From: Hemileia vastatrix
Taxonomy: Eukaryota; Basidiomycota; Pucciniomycetes; Pucciniales; Zaghouaniaceae
NCBI GenBank assembly: GCA_030280995.1
Contig: JASXTE010000016.1
Span: 10,599,501-10,663,500 of the forward strand
Direction of reading: 5' to 3'
Length of the DNA stretch: 64,000 nt
Numbering within the stretch: the stretch's first letter is position 1; each line of letters opens with the position of its first letter. The notes under the pieces are model-generated. The model had not been told where the DNA came from. It saw nothing but the letters and a program-made list of their open reading frames with translations, and did no database searches. Shown here piece after piece: positions 33,255 to 46,500 of the stretch. The translations under genes were made by a program, and so were the position numbers.

Positions 33255-34390
33255 TGTCAGCCAGGCTATTCCAGGAGTCCAGTAAATGATATATAAATTA
33301 TAAAACCTTAAAGAGTGGGTAAGACTTGTATTTAATGAATATAACTTAATATTTTATTGCATAATGAAATTATATAAGAATTTTATTATATACAAGTGTT
33401 ACATTAAATTTATTGGTTATATATATTTTTATATACAATTAAATTGAGCATAATATAATATATTCTACAAATAATGGCGCATTTTTATGTATTTAATAAT
33501 TATAAATTTATATTTAATTAATTGAAAAACATATATTATAATTACAAGTGTAAAATTAATTTATAATATATTTAAATTAATTACTTAAATTTATATATTA
33601 AATAATACCTCTCATATGATACTAAACAATAATTAATGACGCTTCTTTTGACCCTTAATTGTGTTAGAAAATACAAATAAATTAATTTGGACTAAATTGA
33701 GATTAATTGCTTGTTTTGTTGCGTCAAATTATTTTTTGTTTCACTTAAAATATCCTTTAATCAGAATGTACCATCTGTTTGGAATTATATTTCTCATATT
33801 TCCTATGTTTCCAATCTTGTTTAGTTATTCACTATTGTCACTTACTGATTTGGGAATTAATGGCGGGGAAATTGGATTCTTAATTGGGGTTTTAATTATT
33901 TGTTTCATGTTTTTCTCTATATTGTTATGTTTCATTTACTCTTTTGATATATTTGTTTTATTCCATTCTAATCATTGTATTTACAAAGATAGTAGCGCTT
34001 CAGAGGACCCATTGCCTATAAAAGGGCCTTGGATAATCCCCTGTAGCCTCATCACTTATTATACACTCAACAAATTAAATAACCATTTTATTACGTTTAT
34101 ATTTTTTTATTAGTAATACAAATCTAATTTAAATTCTATACAACAAATCAAAGGTTGCTTTAAGTCTAATAGTAAATAAAATTGTTTGCCGCGCAGTACC
34201 CTTACATTTAATAATATTATTATTAATAAAATCTAAGTTTTTGTCACCTCTCAAAGTTGCTCACCGTTGTCTCCCTCTCAAATAAATTATATATATATAT
34301 TTGGTTTATTTCTTTATTTTCCTTTGTCCTCCTCCTTTTCTCCTCCTTTTTCTCCTATTTTTCTTACCTCTTCTAGACGACTGACCGACA
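33255..34390 (+). repeat. Element 3 3' LTR
   Basis: 1136 bp, TGTCAGCC to GACCGACA, with TATAAAA at 34017-34023. It carries about 101 bp (around 34113-34213) absent from the 5' LTR. The TSD AATAT follows at 34391. Confidence 0.95.
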
Positions 34391-34395
34391 AATAT

Positions 34396-35125
34396 TATGA
34401 AACGGAAAGCATTTATTGCAAGAGTGTATAAAGGAAGCATATCCATGAGGCTTAGAGAAATTACAGTTAAAATTTTGACAGTGGCAAAAAGCACAATACT
34501 GATATCTAGGTAAAGCATGGTATTGGTTCATGGCTAATTAGAACTTGTGAAGTGTAATGAATTGGATAAGGAAGGAGAGCAGATTACAGGCCTATTTATA
34601 ATAAATCAGGCCCTGTGAGGATGCAAAGGAAAGACAAGCACTGAATGGTATACAAGTGGGGACATTAATAAGTAGAAGAGTAAAGTGTATTGAGGTTAAC
34701 TGAGAAAGAAGGCTAGTGCTAAGTATTGCAAGATCTTGGGAAGATCTGAACATACTTCAAGAATATGAGGTTGAAGAAGATGGAGCACTAACAAATTAAG
34801 TCATGTGGGAAGATTTTTTATTGTCTCAGGGTTATTCCAGAAGAAGTCAAAGAAGAGTTTTCAAGAGAAATTTCTTTTCCCTAAGAACTAATGGGATCCT
34901 CTCAGTCTCACAGAGTAGTAATGGGCAATATTTGGCAAAAGGAGTTTTCTTGGGAAATAATTTTTTTAATTATTACAAGGAAAATAATAATACACTAGGT
35001 ACAATTTTTTTACAGCAAGATACAAAGTTGAAATTTAGAGAAAAGAAGTAAAGACGCTTAAAAAGGAAGAATTAGGAAAGAAGTTAGTATTTTAGGAAAA
35101 GATAAGGAAAAGGATGGGGCTTATT
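34396..35125 (+). pseudogene. Element B relic, continuation after element 3
   Basis: If element 3 and one AATAT are removed, the Arg/Gly-rich frame ending at 25084 reads on in phase here (segment RKAFIARVYKGSISMRLREI) to a stop near 34512. This shows that element 3 landed inside element B coding sequence. Beyond that, stops are frequent and I recognise no domain. Confidence 0.55.
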
Positions 35126-35854
35126 TTAGTGCCTATAAAAAAAGGTGTACTTCCAGTCATTATAAAGTTTATTGTAAGTTGAGTTTAGAGTTTGGACAAG
35201 AATGAAACAATTCTGGATGTCTTGCTCATCAAGGGCAGAAGTATTTTTGAGATAGTTGAAGACAGTGTTGAAATAAGTATTGATGCAATTTATGATGCTG
35301 TAGTAAAGTTCTGCAACAACTCTGTTGAGAACTTCCCAGTCTTCAGGAAAAGGAGGGTGGATGCAAGGAGCTTCTTCATTGGACAAAATGGTGGATGTTG
35401 GGGGTGTTGAGAACCAATAATCAGGAGTAATTTGCTGGGGAGTGGCCTCTGATTCAGGCCAAGTAATTTCTGGATTAAAAGCTTGTGAAAAGATAGAGCC
35501 AGGGATTACACTCCAGAAAGGATCTTTTTATAGATCAGGGATGGAAATGTCAATGTGAGAAGTTGTTTTCATTGCAGAGTATGTGGTATGAGGGATCTCC
35601 TAAGTAGAAGAGAGAAGTGTTTTAATAAAGAAAAGAAGGGTTATTTTAGGGGGACTTACAGTATATATTGACTCTTCAGAGAAGAGTGAATGATGAGTGG
35701 AGTTTGAAGGAATGCTTGGCATCAGCAAGAAGTGTTTTTTCTTAGCTCTATTGGGATCAGGAGTAGGAGTTGTAGGAGAGTTGCACTTGATGTCCAGATG
35801 AATCATTACACTTGATTTCAATGTGTTTGGATTGAAGGCCATAGTAGCAGTCAC
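35126..35854 (-). pseudogene. Antisense two-exon gene within element B (one stop codon)
   Basis: On the minus strand, opposite to element B, an ATG at 35854 opens 65 codons (NPNTLKSSVMIHLDIK, then KKKHFLLMPSIPSN). A 60-bp intron follows (35659-35600, GTAAGT donor, TACTTAG acceptor), phase 0. Exon 2 stays in frame to 35126, with WPESEATPQQITPDYWFSTP and then PEDWEVLNRVVAELYYSIIN and a helical Asn/Tyr-rich tail. One TAA near 35527 is the only break in about 223 codons. I do not recognise the protein. An almost intact spliced gene inside an otherwise shattered element stands out. It could be a captured gene or an antisense accessory gene like the one in element 1. Confidence 0.55.
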
Positions 35855-37298
35855 AGGAGCAGTAATGGTAGGAGGGCCATTGAGACTGCATTTCTTTTTT
35901 CAACTTGTACAGATGTCACATGACTAATGAAAGGAAAGAAAATGTTATTAGGGCCAAATATTTAAGAAGGAAAGAAAAGAAAAAGAGCTTGCAGTGAAAA
36001 AGACATTACCACAGGGAGCTTTTGAAAAGCAACATTAAGTAATTCTGTCCTCAGTACAGCTCTGCAAACACTCAGCTCCAGTCAGGACGCACTTGATAGC
36101 AGGTATAGGGACCATCACAACTTGTTAGGCATCAACAAATATTCAAATAGTGTTTACAATGTTGTTCTCAGGGATCAAATTGATGGAAGACAATAGAAGA
36201 AGAGAAACTAGTAATAAGAGTCAGGAAAATTTGAATATAGAAGAAGAGAAGATGGAGGAACATGGAACAAGGAACAGAGAACATGGAAAAAGAAAAAGGA
36301 ACTAGGAGCATATCACAAGGAGAAGGAACATGGAACAAGGAAAATGGAAAATGGAACAAGGAACAAGGGATGAGGAAAAAGTGTGAGATATGCACCTGTT
36401 TTTATAGCGCCTGGGGATAGTGTGAGTAGAGGTAGACTGTGGCACACATCTCACAAGAATGCAGAAAAATTCTCAGGAGCACAGCAGTGACTAAGATCTC
36501 ACAAAGAGAAACAATGGGGCTTCCAAGAAGGATTGTTAAAGAAGCGCAAAGAAGGGGTCTTCAAAAGCGTAGGAAAAGCAGACTCTTTGTGCACACTTTT
36601 TTAGGGGCAGTATGGATATATGAGCCATGGCAATCAGAGATAAAGTGAAATGTATGATGGACTATAAGTCAAGACTATAATATGTACTTGATGAAGCCAC
36701 AACCAGAACTAGAGGCATAGTATGGATTAAGGGTTAGCATCAAGCAAGGGTAGAGGTTTCACACTTGGAGAAGAAAGAAGATAGCACTAGAAAAACAAGT
36801 GGGTCAATAAGAATTGCTCAAAAATAGAAGAAAAAGATATAAGACTTGAAAGAAGGGTATTTACTTAGTAAATAGGGTTTCTTAATTAGTGGATACTCAT
36901 ATGGAAAGCATGGGTTATTACAATAGGTAGGGAAGGCAGTACAGTACCTGCTATTTAGTCAGGGATCTCAAGAAGTGTAGGGTATGTAAAAAAGCTGGAG
37001 TTTCAGGTGCTAATAGCTGTACTTGCAAATATTTTTCAGGCGCTATTAGGACCAAGACTTATGCTAACAATTGTACATAGATTATTAAGATACTTAGTTA
37101 CCATTTAATATTCTTGTATTAGCGCTAAACTTGTGCAGGAAAGCCAGTTGGGAAAAAATAGCATAGGGGAAGGGCACTGAACATACAGGTATATAAAAGA
37201 GAACTCACTTTTAAAAGGGGAGTGTGAAGAAAGTGAATTAGAGTTATTATTAATACATGGATAAGAAAGTATAGATATATTTTATTTTTTTGTACATA
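35855..37298. other. 3' part of element B and leader copy 2, no intact gene
   Basis: 36230-36375 holds a degenerate purine-rich repeat based on ggaacatggaacaag. A TATA-like tatataaaaga is at 37180-37190. From about 37190 the sequence matches 875-955, the start of the element B leader, and this match continues at 47833 after the 10.5-kb element. No coding sequence is recognised between 35855 and 37190. Confidence 0.4.
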
Positions 37299-37579
37299 CA
37301 CCACAGGAAATCTGGGGGTGAACTGCTAGCAGTTCCCTCTATTTGAAACTATCAGGAATTTGTCAGGAAACTGATAGGAAACCATCCTGAAACTGTCAGA
37401 AATATGTTTTTAAATCTGATGAAAAAACATTGAAAAAATAAACTGTCACAGATTGAATCCAGAACAATCCCTCCTTGAGTAGAACTTAGGAACCACATTG
37501 AACATCAGTTAATCTCAGGTTTGGCAAAAGGTTGAACAACATCACTTAGCATACCTTAATATTCAATTATTAAACTTGA

Positions 37580-37990
37580 ATATATGTTGCGTGTATGATA
37601 TAGATGCATATGCATTTGAATTTGCATGGTGGATACTTATTGCATGTTAAAAATTGATGTGAAATGCCTATCTAAAGTGTATGCATAATGACTATGAAGA
37701 ATAAATATGCATAAAAAATATGCATAAAAATATGCATAAAAAATATGCATAGTGATCATGCATAAAAAATACGCATATTGAAGATGCATAAAAATATGCA
37801 TATTGAATATGCATTAAAAATATGCATATTGAAGATGCAAAAAAAGGTGCATATATGTATATGAATAAAATATATTAATATGCATATAAATCTGTATAAT
37901 GAATATGCATATGCATATCCATAAATATGCATAATGATTGAAAAATGCAAAAAAAATGATGCTTAACGAGTATATTTTATGCATAAATAG
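37580..37990. repeat. ATGCATA-rich stretch
   Basis: Many copies of atgcata separated by A-runs (for example 37706-37760 and 37790-37850). ATGCAT is self-complementary, so the stretch is full of short palindromes. Long minus-strand frames here (37756-37950 and 37814-38056) are low-complexity by-products. Confidence 0.8.
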
Positions 37991-38599
37991 AAATATGCAA
38001 TATGAATTCATATTGCATACAGATAACACTGGCAAACCAACTTGACCAAAACTCATACTAAATTTTCATTCTGGACTAAAGGTGTGAGGGAAGGAAGAAA
38101 AACAGTCCGACGTTAGAAAAATGCTACATGCACTCATTTTGTAGCAGAGCAAATGAGAAGTGCTGAATTATGGTTGGTGCCCATAATTTAGTATGATATC
38201 ATAATTTTATTTAATTGTTTTCAATATTGAAAAGACTCTAGGTCGGTTGGTATGGATCTAGCTGTGCCAGGGTCTAATCTAATTATTTTAACAATTTCTT
38301 AATAATTAATGGGTTTTAATACAAAAACAGGTTGTATTTTTTGTGGGATATTGGATATGATAAGGTCTTTTGTAAAAAAAACTTATATTGTTCAAAAATA
38401 TTCCTGAATCAGATGTGGGATAATCACTACAAAAAATTGTAGTACTGTGGGCAATAAAATATATGCACAAGCAGTAAAGAAAGGACTGAGTGAACCCTTT
38501 TTGTGCAGTGGGAATCATTAGAGTGGAATTGTGGATGAAAAATATAATTCATTTTTACCATTTTATTTAATCAAAAAATTTATAATATTAAAAAGAACT

Positions 38600-41500
38600 A
38601 TTGATTAATTGGTATTTGACCTTTGTGCCTTGCTCATATTTATCATTTGATTGATTTTTCGTCACCATTATGTTATTAATATTATAAGTATAGCAAAAAC
38701 TCGTGTGCCCAACGCATACCAGGTGATGTTACACCTTTTATAATATTATTAAATAAAGGTAAAAAAATATGAAAATGATTTGTTTTACAAAAAATAAATT
38801 GATATCCAAAAGCAATATGAGGGATAAAAAGGTAAAATTAAAGGGATCAAATATGAAATAAAAAATTAAAGTAAAATTCCTGCCATCAAGAGCAAGTAGA
38901 CATGTTGGGGTGAATTCCCACCAGTGGCACTAAACTTGGACTATAATGTCTTTTTTGTAAAAATAAAAAAAATCCACTTGAGCTTTACCAAAACTTCAGG
39001 ATGCCAATTTTGCCATATCAAACAACTTCTAGTGCAATTATTGAAGAAAAATTCATTTTCATTGCAATAGAGAGAATTGATCACATCAGACTGCATGTGA
39101 CAAAAAGTGTCCAGCACAAGTTTGGCCAAACTTGTGCTGGACACTTTTATGATGGAGAGTAGCTAGGGTAGAATTTTTCTTCAGTTCATCTGGTATTTCT
39201 TATAAACATGTCCACTGGTATTTGATCTTTGTGCCTCACTCATATTTATCATTTGATTGATTTTTTGTCACCATTATGTTATTAATATTATAAGTATAGC
39301 AAAGACTCGTGTGCCCAACGCATACCTGGTGATGTTACACCTTTTATAATATTATTAAATAAAGGTAAAAAAAATATGAAAATGATTTGTTTTACGAAAA
39401 ATAAATTGATATACAAAAGCAATATGAGGGATAATTAGGTAAAGTTAAAGGAAGCAAATATGAAATAACAAATTAAAATAAAATTACTGCCATCAAGAGC
39501 AAGTAGACATGTTGGGGTGAATGCTCACCAGTGGCACTAAACTTGGACTATAATTGCTTTTTTGAAAAACAAAATAGTGCCAATCTGAGGTTTAACAAAA
39601 CTTCAGCAGAACCATTTAGCCATATCAAACAACTTCTAGTGCAATGATTGAGAGAGAATTGATCACACCAGACTGCATGTGACCAAAAGTGTCCAGCACA
39701 AGTTTGGCCAAACTTGTGCTGGACACATTTATGATGGAGAGTAGCTAGGGAAGAATTTTTCTTCAGTTAATCTGGTATTTCTTATAAACATGTCCATTGG
39801 TACTTGATCTTTGTGCCTCACTCATATATATCATTTGATTAATTTATTGTCACCATTATATTATTAATATTATAAGTATAGAAAAAACTCATGTGCCAAA
39901 TGCATACCAGGTGATGTTACACCTTTTATAATATTATGAAATAAAAGTAAAAAAATATGAAAATGATTAGCTTTACAATAATTTAAATAGATATTAAAAA
40001 ATAGAGAAATAAAAAAGTAAAATTAATCTCAAAGAGATCAATTATGAAAAACAAAATACTAGTAAAATTCTTGCTCTCAAGAGCCAGTAAAAGTGTTGAA
40101 ACAAATGGGAGCCATCAGGGCTAAATTTTAATAAGTGACCTTTTTTTATAAAGATAAAAAATTATACAACTGAGGTTGGGAAGAACGACAGGTGGATGAT
40201 TCAGCTAATCAAAACTACTTGTACTGAAGTTTAATAAAAAATTGTTTTTTTGTTGCCATAGAGAGAACTGATCCCATATGACTGCATGTGACCAAAAGTG
40301 TCCAGCACAAGTTCGGCCGAACTTGTGCTAGACACTTTTATGATGGAGAGTAGCTTGGGTGGAAATTTTTTTCAGTTCCTTCATCTTGTATTTCTCATAA
40401 ACATGTCTACTGGTATTTGATCAGTCTGTATCTTTCATATTTATCATCCGATTAATATTTTATCACCATTATATTATTAATGTTATTATTATAGCAAAAA
40501 CTTGTGTGCCAAATGCACACCATGTGAAGTTATACCTTCAATAATTTTTTAAAATAGACGTAAATAAATATGGAAAGGATTAGTTTTACAAAAATTAAAT
40601 ATAAATTTAAAAGTAAAAAGGGGAATAAAAGAGTAAAATAAAAGTCAAAGAGTTCAAATATGAAAAAAATACTAGTAAAATTCCTGCTATCAAGAGCCAG
40701 TAGAGGTGTTAAAGCAAATGGGAGCCATCAGGGCTTAATTGTAATAAGTGACCTTTTCTTTAAAGATAGGAAATTATACATCTGATATTGGGCAGAACAG
40801 CAGGTGGATGATTCAGCTAAACCAAACTACTTCTAGTGAAATTTGATAAAAAAAATTTTTTCTTGCCATACAGAGAATTGATCCCATCTGACTGCACATG
40901 ACCAAAAGTGTCCAGCACAAGTTTGGCCAAACTTGTGCTGGACACTTCCATGATGGAGAGTGGCTGGGTTAGAATTTTCCTTCAGTTCATCTGGTATTTC
41001 TTACAAACATGTCTACTGGTATTTTATCTTTGTGCCTCACTCATACATATTGTTTGATTAATTTTTTGTCTTAATTATATTATTAACTATATAAGTATAG
41101 CAAAATATTGTGTTCCAAATGCATACTGAGTGATGTTACACCTTCTATAATATTATTAAATAAATGTATAAAATTATTAAAATAATTTATTTTCAAAATT
41201 ATTAAAATAATTTATTTTCAAAATTATTAATTGATATCCAAAAGCAATATGAGGAATAAAAAATTAAGTTAAAGGGATCAAATATGAAAAAAGAAATCCA
41301 AGTATTATTCCTAATATCAAAGTCCAGTAGAGATTTTGAAGCAAATGAGAGCCATCAGGGATAAATTTTACTGAATTGACTGTTTTTTAAAGATAAAAAA
41401 TTGTGTACCTGTGGTTTGGATGAACTCTAGGTGGAAAATTCAGCTATATCAAACTACATCTAGTGAATTTTCTTATCAAATAATTTTTTTTCATTGCCAT

Positions 41501-44500
41501 AGAGAGAATTGATCCCATCTGACTGCACCTGACCAAAAGTGTCCAGCACAAGTTCGGCAGAACTTGTGCTGGAAACTTTTATGATGGAGAGTAGCTAGGT
41601 TGCAGGCCTTCTTCAGTGCAACTGTTATTTTTTTAAAACATGTCAACTGGTATTTGATCTTTCTGTGTTATTCATATTTTATTATCTGATTAATTTTTTG
41701 TCATTAGAATATTATTAATTTTATTAGTATAGAAAAAACTTGTGCGCCAAATGCATGCCATGTTATATTACACCTTTCATAATATTATTAAAAAATGTTA
41801 AAAAAATATGAAAATGATTTTTTTTCCAAAATTATAAATTAATATCCAAATGTAACATGAGTAATAAAAAAGTAAAGTAAAAGAGATCAAATATGAAAAA
41901 GAAAAATTGAAGGAAAATTCCTGCCTTCAAGGGCCAGTAGAGGTGTTGAAACAAATGGGTGCCACCAGGGCTAAATTTGATAAAATTTAATTTTTTTTAA
42001 AGATAAAAGATTTTTCACCTGAGGTTTGGAAAAACTCAAGGTGGATAATTCAGCCATACCAAACTACTTCTAATGTAATTATTTAGCATTTTTTTAATTT
42101 AATTTCCACAGAGAGAATTGATCCCATATGACTGCACCTGAACAAAAGTGTCCAGCACAAGTTCGGCCCAACTTGTGCTGGACACTTTTATGATGGAGAG
42201 TAGCTAGGGTGGAAGTGTTTCTCAGTACATCAGTTTTTTGTTTTTCACATTTCTATTGGTTTTTTAACTATTTTTTATCATTCATATTTATCTTATAATT
42301 AATTTTTTGTCACCATATATATTATTAATGTTTCTAGTATAGCAAAAACCTGCATGCCAAATGCAAAATTGGTGATGTTACACCTTTAATAATATTATTA
42401 TATAAAGTTAAAAAAATATGAATATGTTTAGTTTTTAAAAAAATAAATTGATATTTAAAATTAAAAAGAGTAATAGAAAAGTAAAATGAAAATAAATGGG
42501 ATCAAATACAAAATATAAAATACAGGTAAAATTTTACTATCAAGAGCCAGAAGTGGTGTTGGGACAGTTGGGGACCCCTAGGTCAAGACTTGGTCTAAAC
42601 TTACTTTTATGTATAGCTAAAAAATTTTGAGCTAAGGTTTGGACAGACTTCCAGGGGACAATTTTACAATATTAAACATTCTTTACTTCAATAATTGAGT
42701 GAAATATCATTTTCATTGCCATAGAGAGAATTTATCTCATATGACTTCATGCAACCAAAAGTGTCCAGCACAAGTTCGGCAGAACTTGTGCTGGACACTT
42801 TTATAATTGAGAGTAGGCATACAGCAAATCTTCTTAAACTCAAAAGGGATTTCTTATAAACATATACACTGGTATTTGATCTTTCTGTGTCTTTTAAATT
42901 TACCATTTGATTAATTTTTTGTCATCATTATATTATTAACGTTATTAATATAGTAATAACTTGTGTAAAAAATGCATACCAGGTGGTGTTCCACCTTTAA
43001 TCATATATTATTAAATAAAGGTATAAGAGTATGAAAATTATTTATTTTAAAAATTAAAAATTGATATCCAAAGCAATATGAGCAATAAAAAAGTAAAATA
43101 AAAGGGATAAAATAAGAAAAAAGAATCTAAGGAAAATTCCCACTATCAATAACAAGTAAAGGTGTTAGATCAAATTTGCACCACCAGGGCTAAACTTTGA
43201 CTATATTTTCTTTTTTTTTTAAACCAAAGAAAGTGTCCTGATGAGTTTTGAAAAATCATCAGGAGGACATTTTGTCAATATCAAACTACTTATTGTGCAA
43301 TGATTGAGCAAAATGTCATTTTCATTTCCATAGAGTAAATTTATCCCATCTGACTGCATGCAACCAAAATTGTCCAGCACAAGTTTGGCCGAACTTATGC
43401 TGGACACTTTTATGATGGTGAGTATCTAGGGTTCAGGTCTTCTTCAGTTCATCAGGTATTCCTTATAAACAAAGCCACTTGTATATGATCTTTCGGTGTC
43501 ATTCATATTTATCATTTGATTCATTGCTTTTCACCATTATACTATTAATGTTATTAGTATTGAAAAAAATTATAAGCCAAATGCATACTGGGAGATGCTA
43601 CATCTTTAATAATCTTATTAAATAAAAGTAAAAAAAATATGAAAAGTATTAGTTTTACAATAAATAAATTGATATTTGAAAGCAAAAAGAGGAATAAAAA
43701 AGTAAAATAAAAGTGATTAAATATGAAATTAAACATTCAAATAAAATTTCTGCCATCAAAGAAAATTTGGGTTTTCAGACCAAAATTGCACCACCGGTTC
43801 TAGATTTGGAATATATTTTCATTTTTTTTAAATTAATAAAAGTGTCCACCTGAGGTTTTCAAAAAAATCAGTGGGACAGTATAGCAGTATAAAGCTACTT
43901 CTTGTGCAATGATTGAGCAAAAATTCATTTTAACTTCCATTGAGTAAATTTATCCCATCTGACTGCATGCAACCAAAAGTGTCCAGCACAAGCTCATCTG
44001 AACTTGTGCTGGACACTTTTATGATGGAGAGTAGCTAGGGTGCAAGTCTTCTTCAGTTAATCTTATATTCATTTTAAAAATGTCTATGGGTATTTGATCT
44101 TTCTGTGTCATCCATATTTATTATTTAATTATTTTTTAGTCACCATTATATTATTAATGTTTTTAGTATAGAAAAAACATGTGTACTGAATGTACTCTGT
44201 GTGATTTTACAACTTTAATAATATTATATAATAAATGTAAAAAAATGTGAAAGTTATCATTTTTACCAAAATAAAATTGATATTTAAAAGCTAAAGGATA
44301 AATAAAAGGTTAAAATTAAAATTTAAGAGATGAAACATGAAATAAAGATATTAAGTATAATTTCTGCTATCATGAGCCAGTAGAGGCTTCAGAAAAAATG
44401 GGCACCATCATAGATTAACATGGATCAAATTTACTTTTTACCAAAGTAAAAAATTGTCTACCTTAGGTTTGGACAAACTTCCGGGGGACAATTTGTCCAT

Positions 44501-46500
44501 ATAAAACTACTTTCAGTGCAATGATGGAGTGATAATTCAGTCTCATTTCCATAAAAAGAATTGATTGCATCTGACGGCATGCAACCAAAAGTGTCCAGTA
44601 CAAGTTTGGCCAAACTTGTGCTGGACACGTTTATCATGGAGAGTAGCCAGGGTGCAAGTCATTTTAAATCATCTGGAATTTCTTATAAAAATGTCCACTG
44701 TTATTAAATTTTTGTGCCTCACTCATATTTATCAATTGATTAATTTTTTGTCACCATTATATTATTAATATTATCAGTATAGCAAAAACTTGTGTGCCAA
44801 ATGAATACTGGGTGATGTTACACCTTTTATAATATTATTAATTAAAGGTAAAAAAATATGAAAATGATTTATTTTACAAAAAATAAACTTCTATCCAAAA
44901 GCAATATGAGAGGAATAAATTAAAATAAAAGAAATCAAAGATGAAAATTAAAATCCAAGTTAAATTCCTGCCATAAACAGAAAAAAGAGATGTTGAATCA
45001 AATTAGCACAATCAGGGCTAAACTTGCACTAAATTTTCTTTTTTGTAAAAATAAAAAAAAATCCACTTGAGCTTTACCAAAACTTCAACATGAAAATTTT
45101 GCCATATCAAACTACTTCTAGTGTAATTTTTTATCAAAAATTTATCTTCATTTCCATAGAGAGAATTGCTCCCATCTGACTGCACCTGACCATAAGTGTC
45201 CAGCACAAGTTTGGCTGAACTTGTGCTGGACACTTTTATGATGGAGAGTAGCTAGGGTAGAATTTTTCTTCAGTTAATCTAGTATTTCTTACAAACATGT
45301 CTACTGGTATTTTATCTTTTTTCCTCACTTATAAATATCATTTGATTAATTTTTGGTTGCCATTATATTATTAATTTTATAAGTATAGAAAAACCTCATG
45401 TGCCAAATGCATACCAGGTGATTTTATGCCATTTATAATATTATTTAATAAATGTATAAATTATGAAAACAGTTTATTATAAAAATTATTAATTGATATC
45501 AAAAGCAATATTAGGAATAAAAAATTAAGGTAAAGGGATCAAATATGAAAAATTAAATCCAAGTAATATTCCTACTATCAAAGGCCAGTAGAGGTGTTGA
45601 AGCAAATGAGAGCCATCAGGGATAAATTTTACTAAATTGACTTTTTTTTAAAGATAAAAAATTGTGCACCTGTGGTTTGGATGTACTCTAGGTAGAGAAT
45701 TTGGCTATGTAAAACTACTTCTAGTGAAGTTTTTTATCAAATAATTTTTATCATTGCCATGGTGAGAATTGATCTCATATGACTGCACCTGACCAAAAGT
45801 GTCCAGCACAAGTTTGGCCAAACTTGTGCTGGACACTTTTTTGATGGTGAGTATCTAGGGTGCAGCTCTTCTTTAGTGCAACTGGTATTTTTTTAAAAAA
45901 TATCCACTGGTATTTGATCTTTCTGTTTTATTAATATTTTATCATTTGATCAATTTTTTGTCACCAGTATATTATTATTTTTATTAGTATAGCAAAAAAA
46001 CATGTGCCAAATGCTTACAGGGTGATGTTAAACCTTTAATATTTTATTAAATACAGGTAAAAAATTATGAAAATGATTTGTTTTACATAAAATTAATTGA
46101 TATCTAAAAGAAAAAAAAGGGATAAAAAGAAATAGGTTGAATAAAAGGGATTATATATGAAATTAAAAATTCAAGCTAAATTCCTACTTTCAAGGCTCAG
46201 AAGAGGTGTTGGATAAAATGGGCATCATCAGGAATAAAATTGTACTTAATTTGATTTTTTGAAAAACTAAATGAAGTTTTCAACTGATTTTTTTCCAATA
46301 TTTAGTTGGAGACTTTGTCTATATCAAATTACTTCTAGTACCATGATTGACCAAATTAAATCCTCATTTCCATATGCAGAATTGATCCCATATGGCTGGA
46401 CCAGGCCAAAGGTGTCAACCACAAGTTTGAGAATTCTTCTGGTGGACACTTTTATGATGAACAGTAGTAGGGTGCAAGTCTTTTTTAGTTAATCTACTAT
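38600..46500 (+). repeat. Tandem array of about 13 units of about 610 bp with 46-bp palindromes
   Basis: Each unit has a near-perfect 46-bp palindrome with arms AAAAGTGTCCAGCACAAGT and the reverse, followed by tatgatggagagtagctagg. Palindromes start at 39103, 39685, 40294, 40904, 41535, 42144, 42757, 43366, 43975, 44587, 45192 and 45795, with a decayed one near 46407; spacing is 582-631 bp, mostly 603-613. Units have an AT-rich part (about 370 bp, with gtatagcaaaaa and gtgatgttacacc) and a better conserved part (about 240 bp). The units have diverged, so the array is not recent. Confidence 0.9.

Larger units (their letters stand above)
25090..34390 (+). mobile_element. Element 3: inactivated Ty3/Gypsy chromovirus, TSD AATAT
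   Basis: A plus-strand LTR retrotransposon inserted into element B, with duplication AATAT at 25085-25089 and 34391-34395. The left LTR is 1035 bp and the right 1136 bp, differing by a roughly 100-bp block and several substitutions. Inside are a leader, an intron-containing gag region with an overlapping accessory frame, pol, a MITE in pol and a chromodomain end. It is disabled by a stop at 27219, a frameshift near 28800, loss of the protease aspartate and the MITE. Confidence 0.95.

Noticed and set aside
36168..36395. A 75-aa Phe/Ser/Pro-rich minus-strand frame
   Set aside because: It is produced by the degenerate purine repeat ggaacatggaacaag.
38426..38508. A small CACTA-like element beginning cactacaaaaaattgtagtac and ending gtgcagtg
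   Set aside because: The ends pair poorly, I see no target duplication, and no second copy exists in the window.
38600..46500. Regular palindromic repeats suggesting a CRISPR array
   Set aside because: The period is about 610 bp, the spacers are homologous to each other, there are no cas genes and the genome is fungal.
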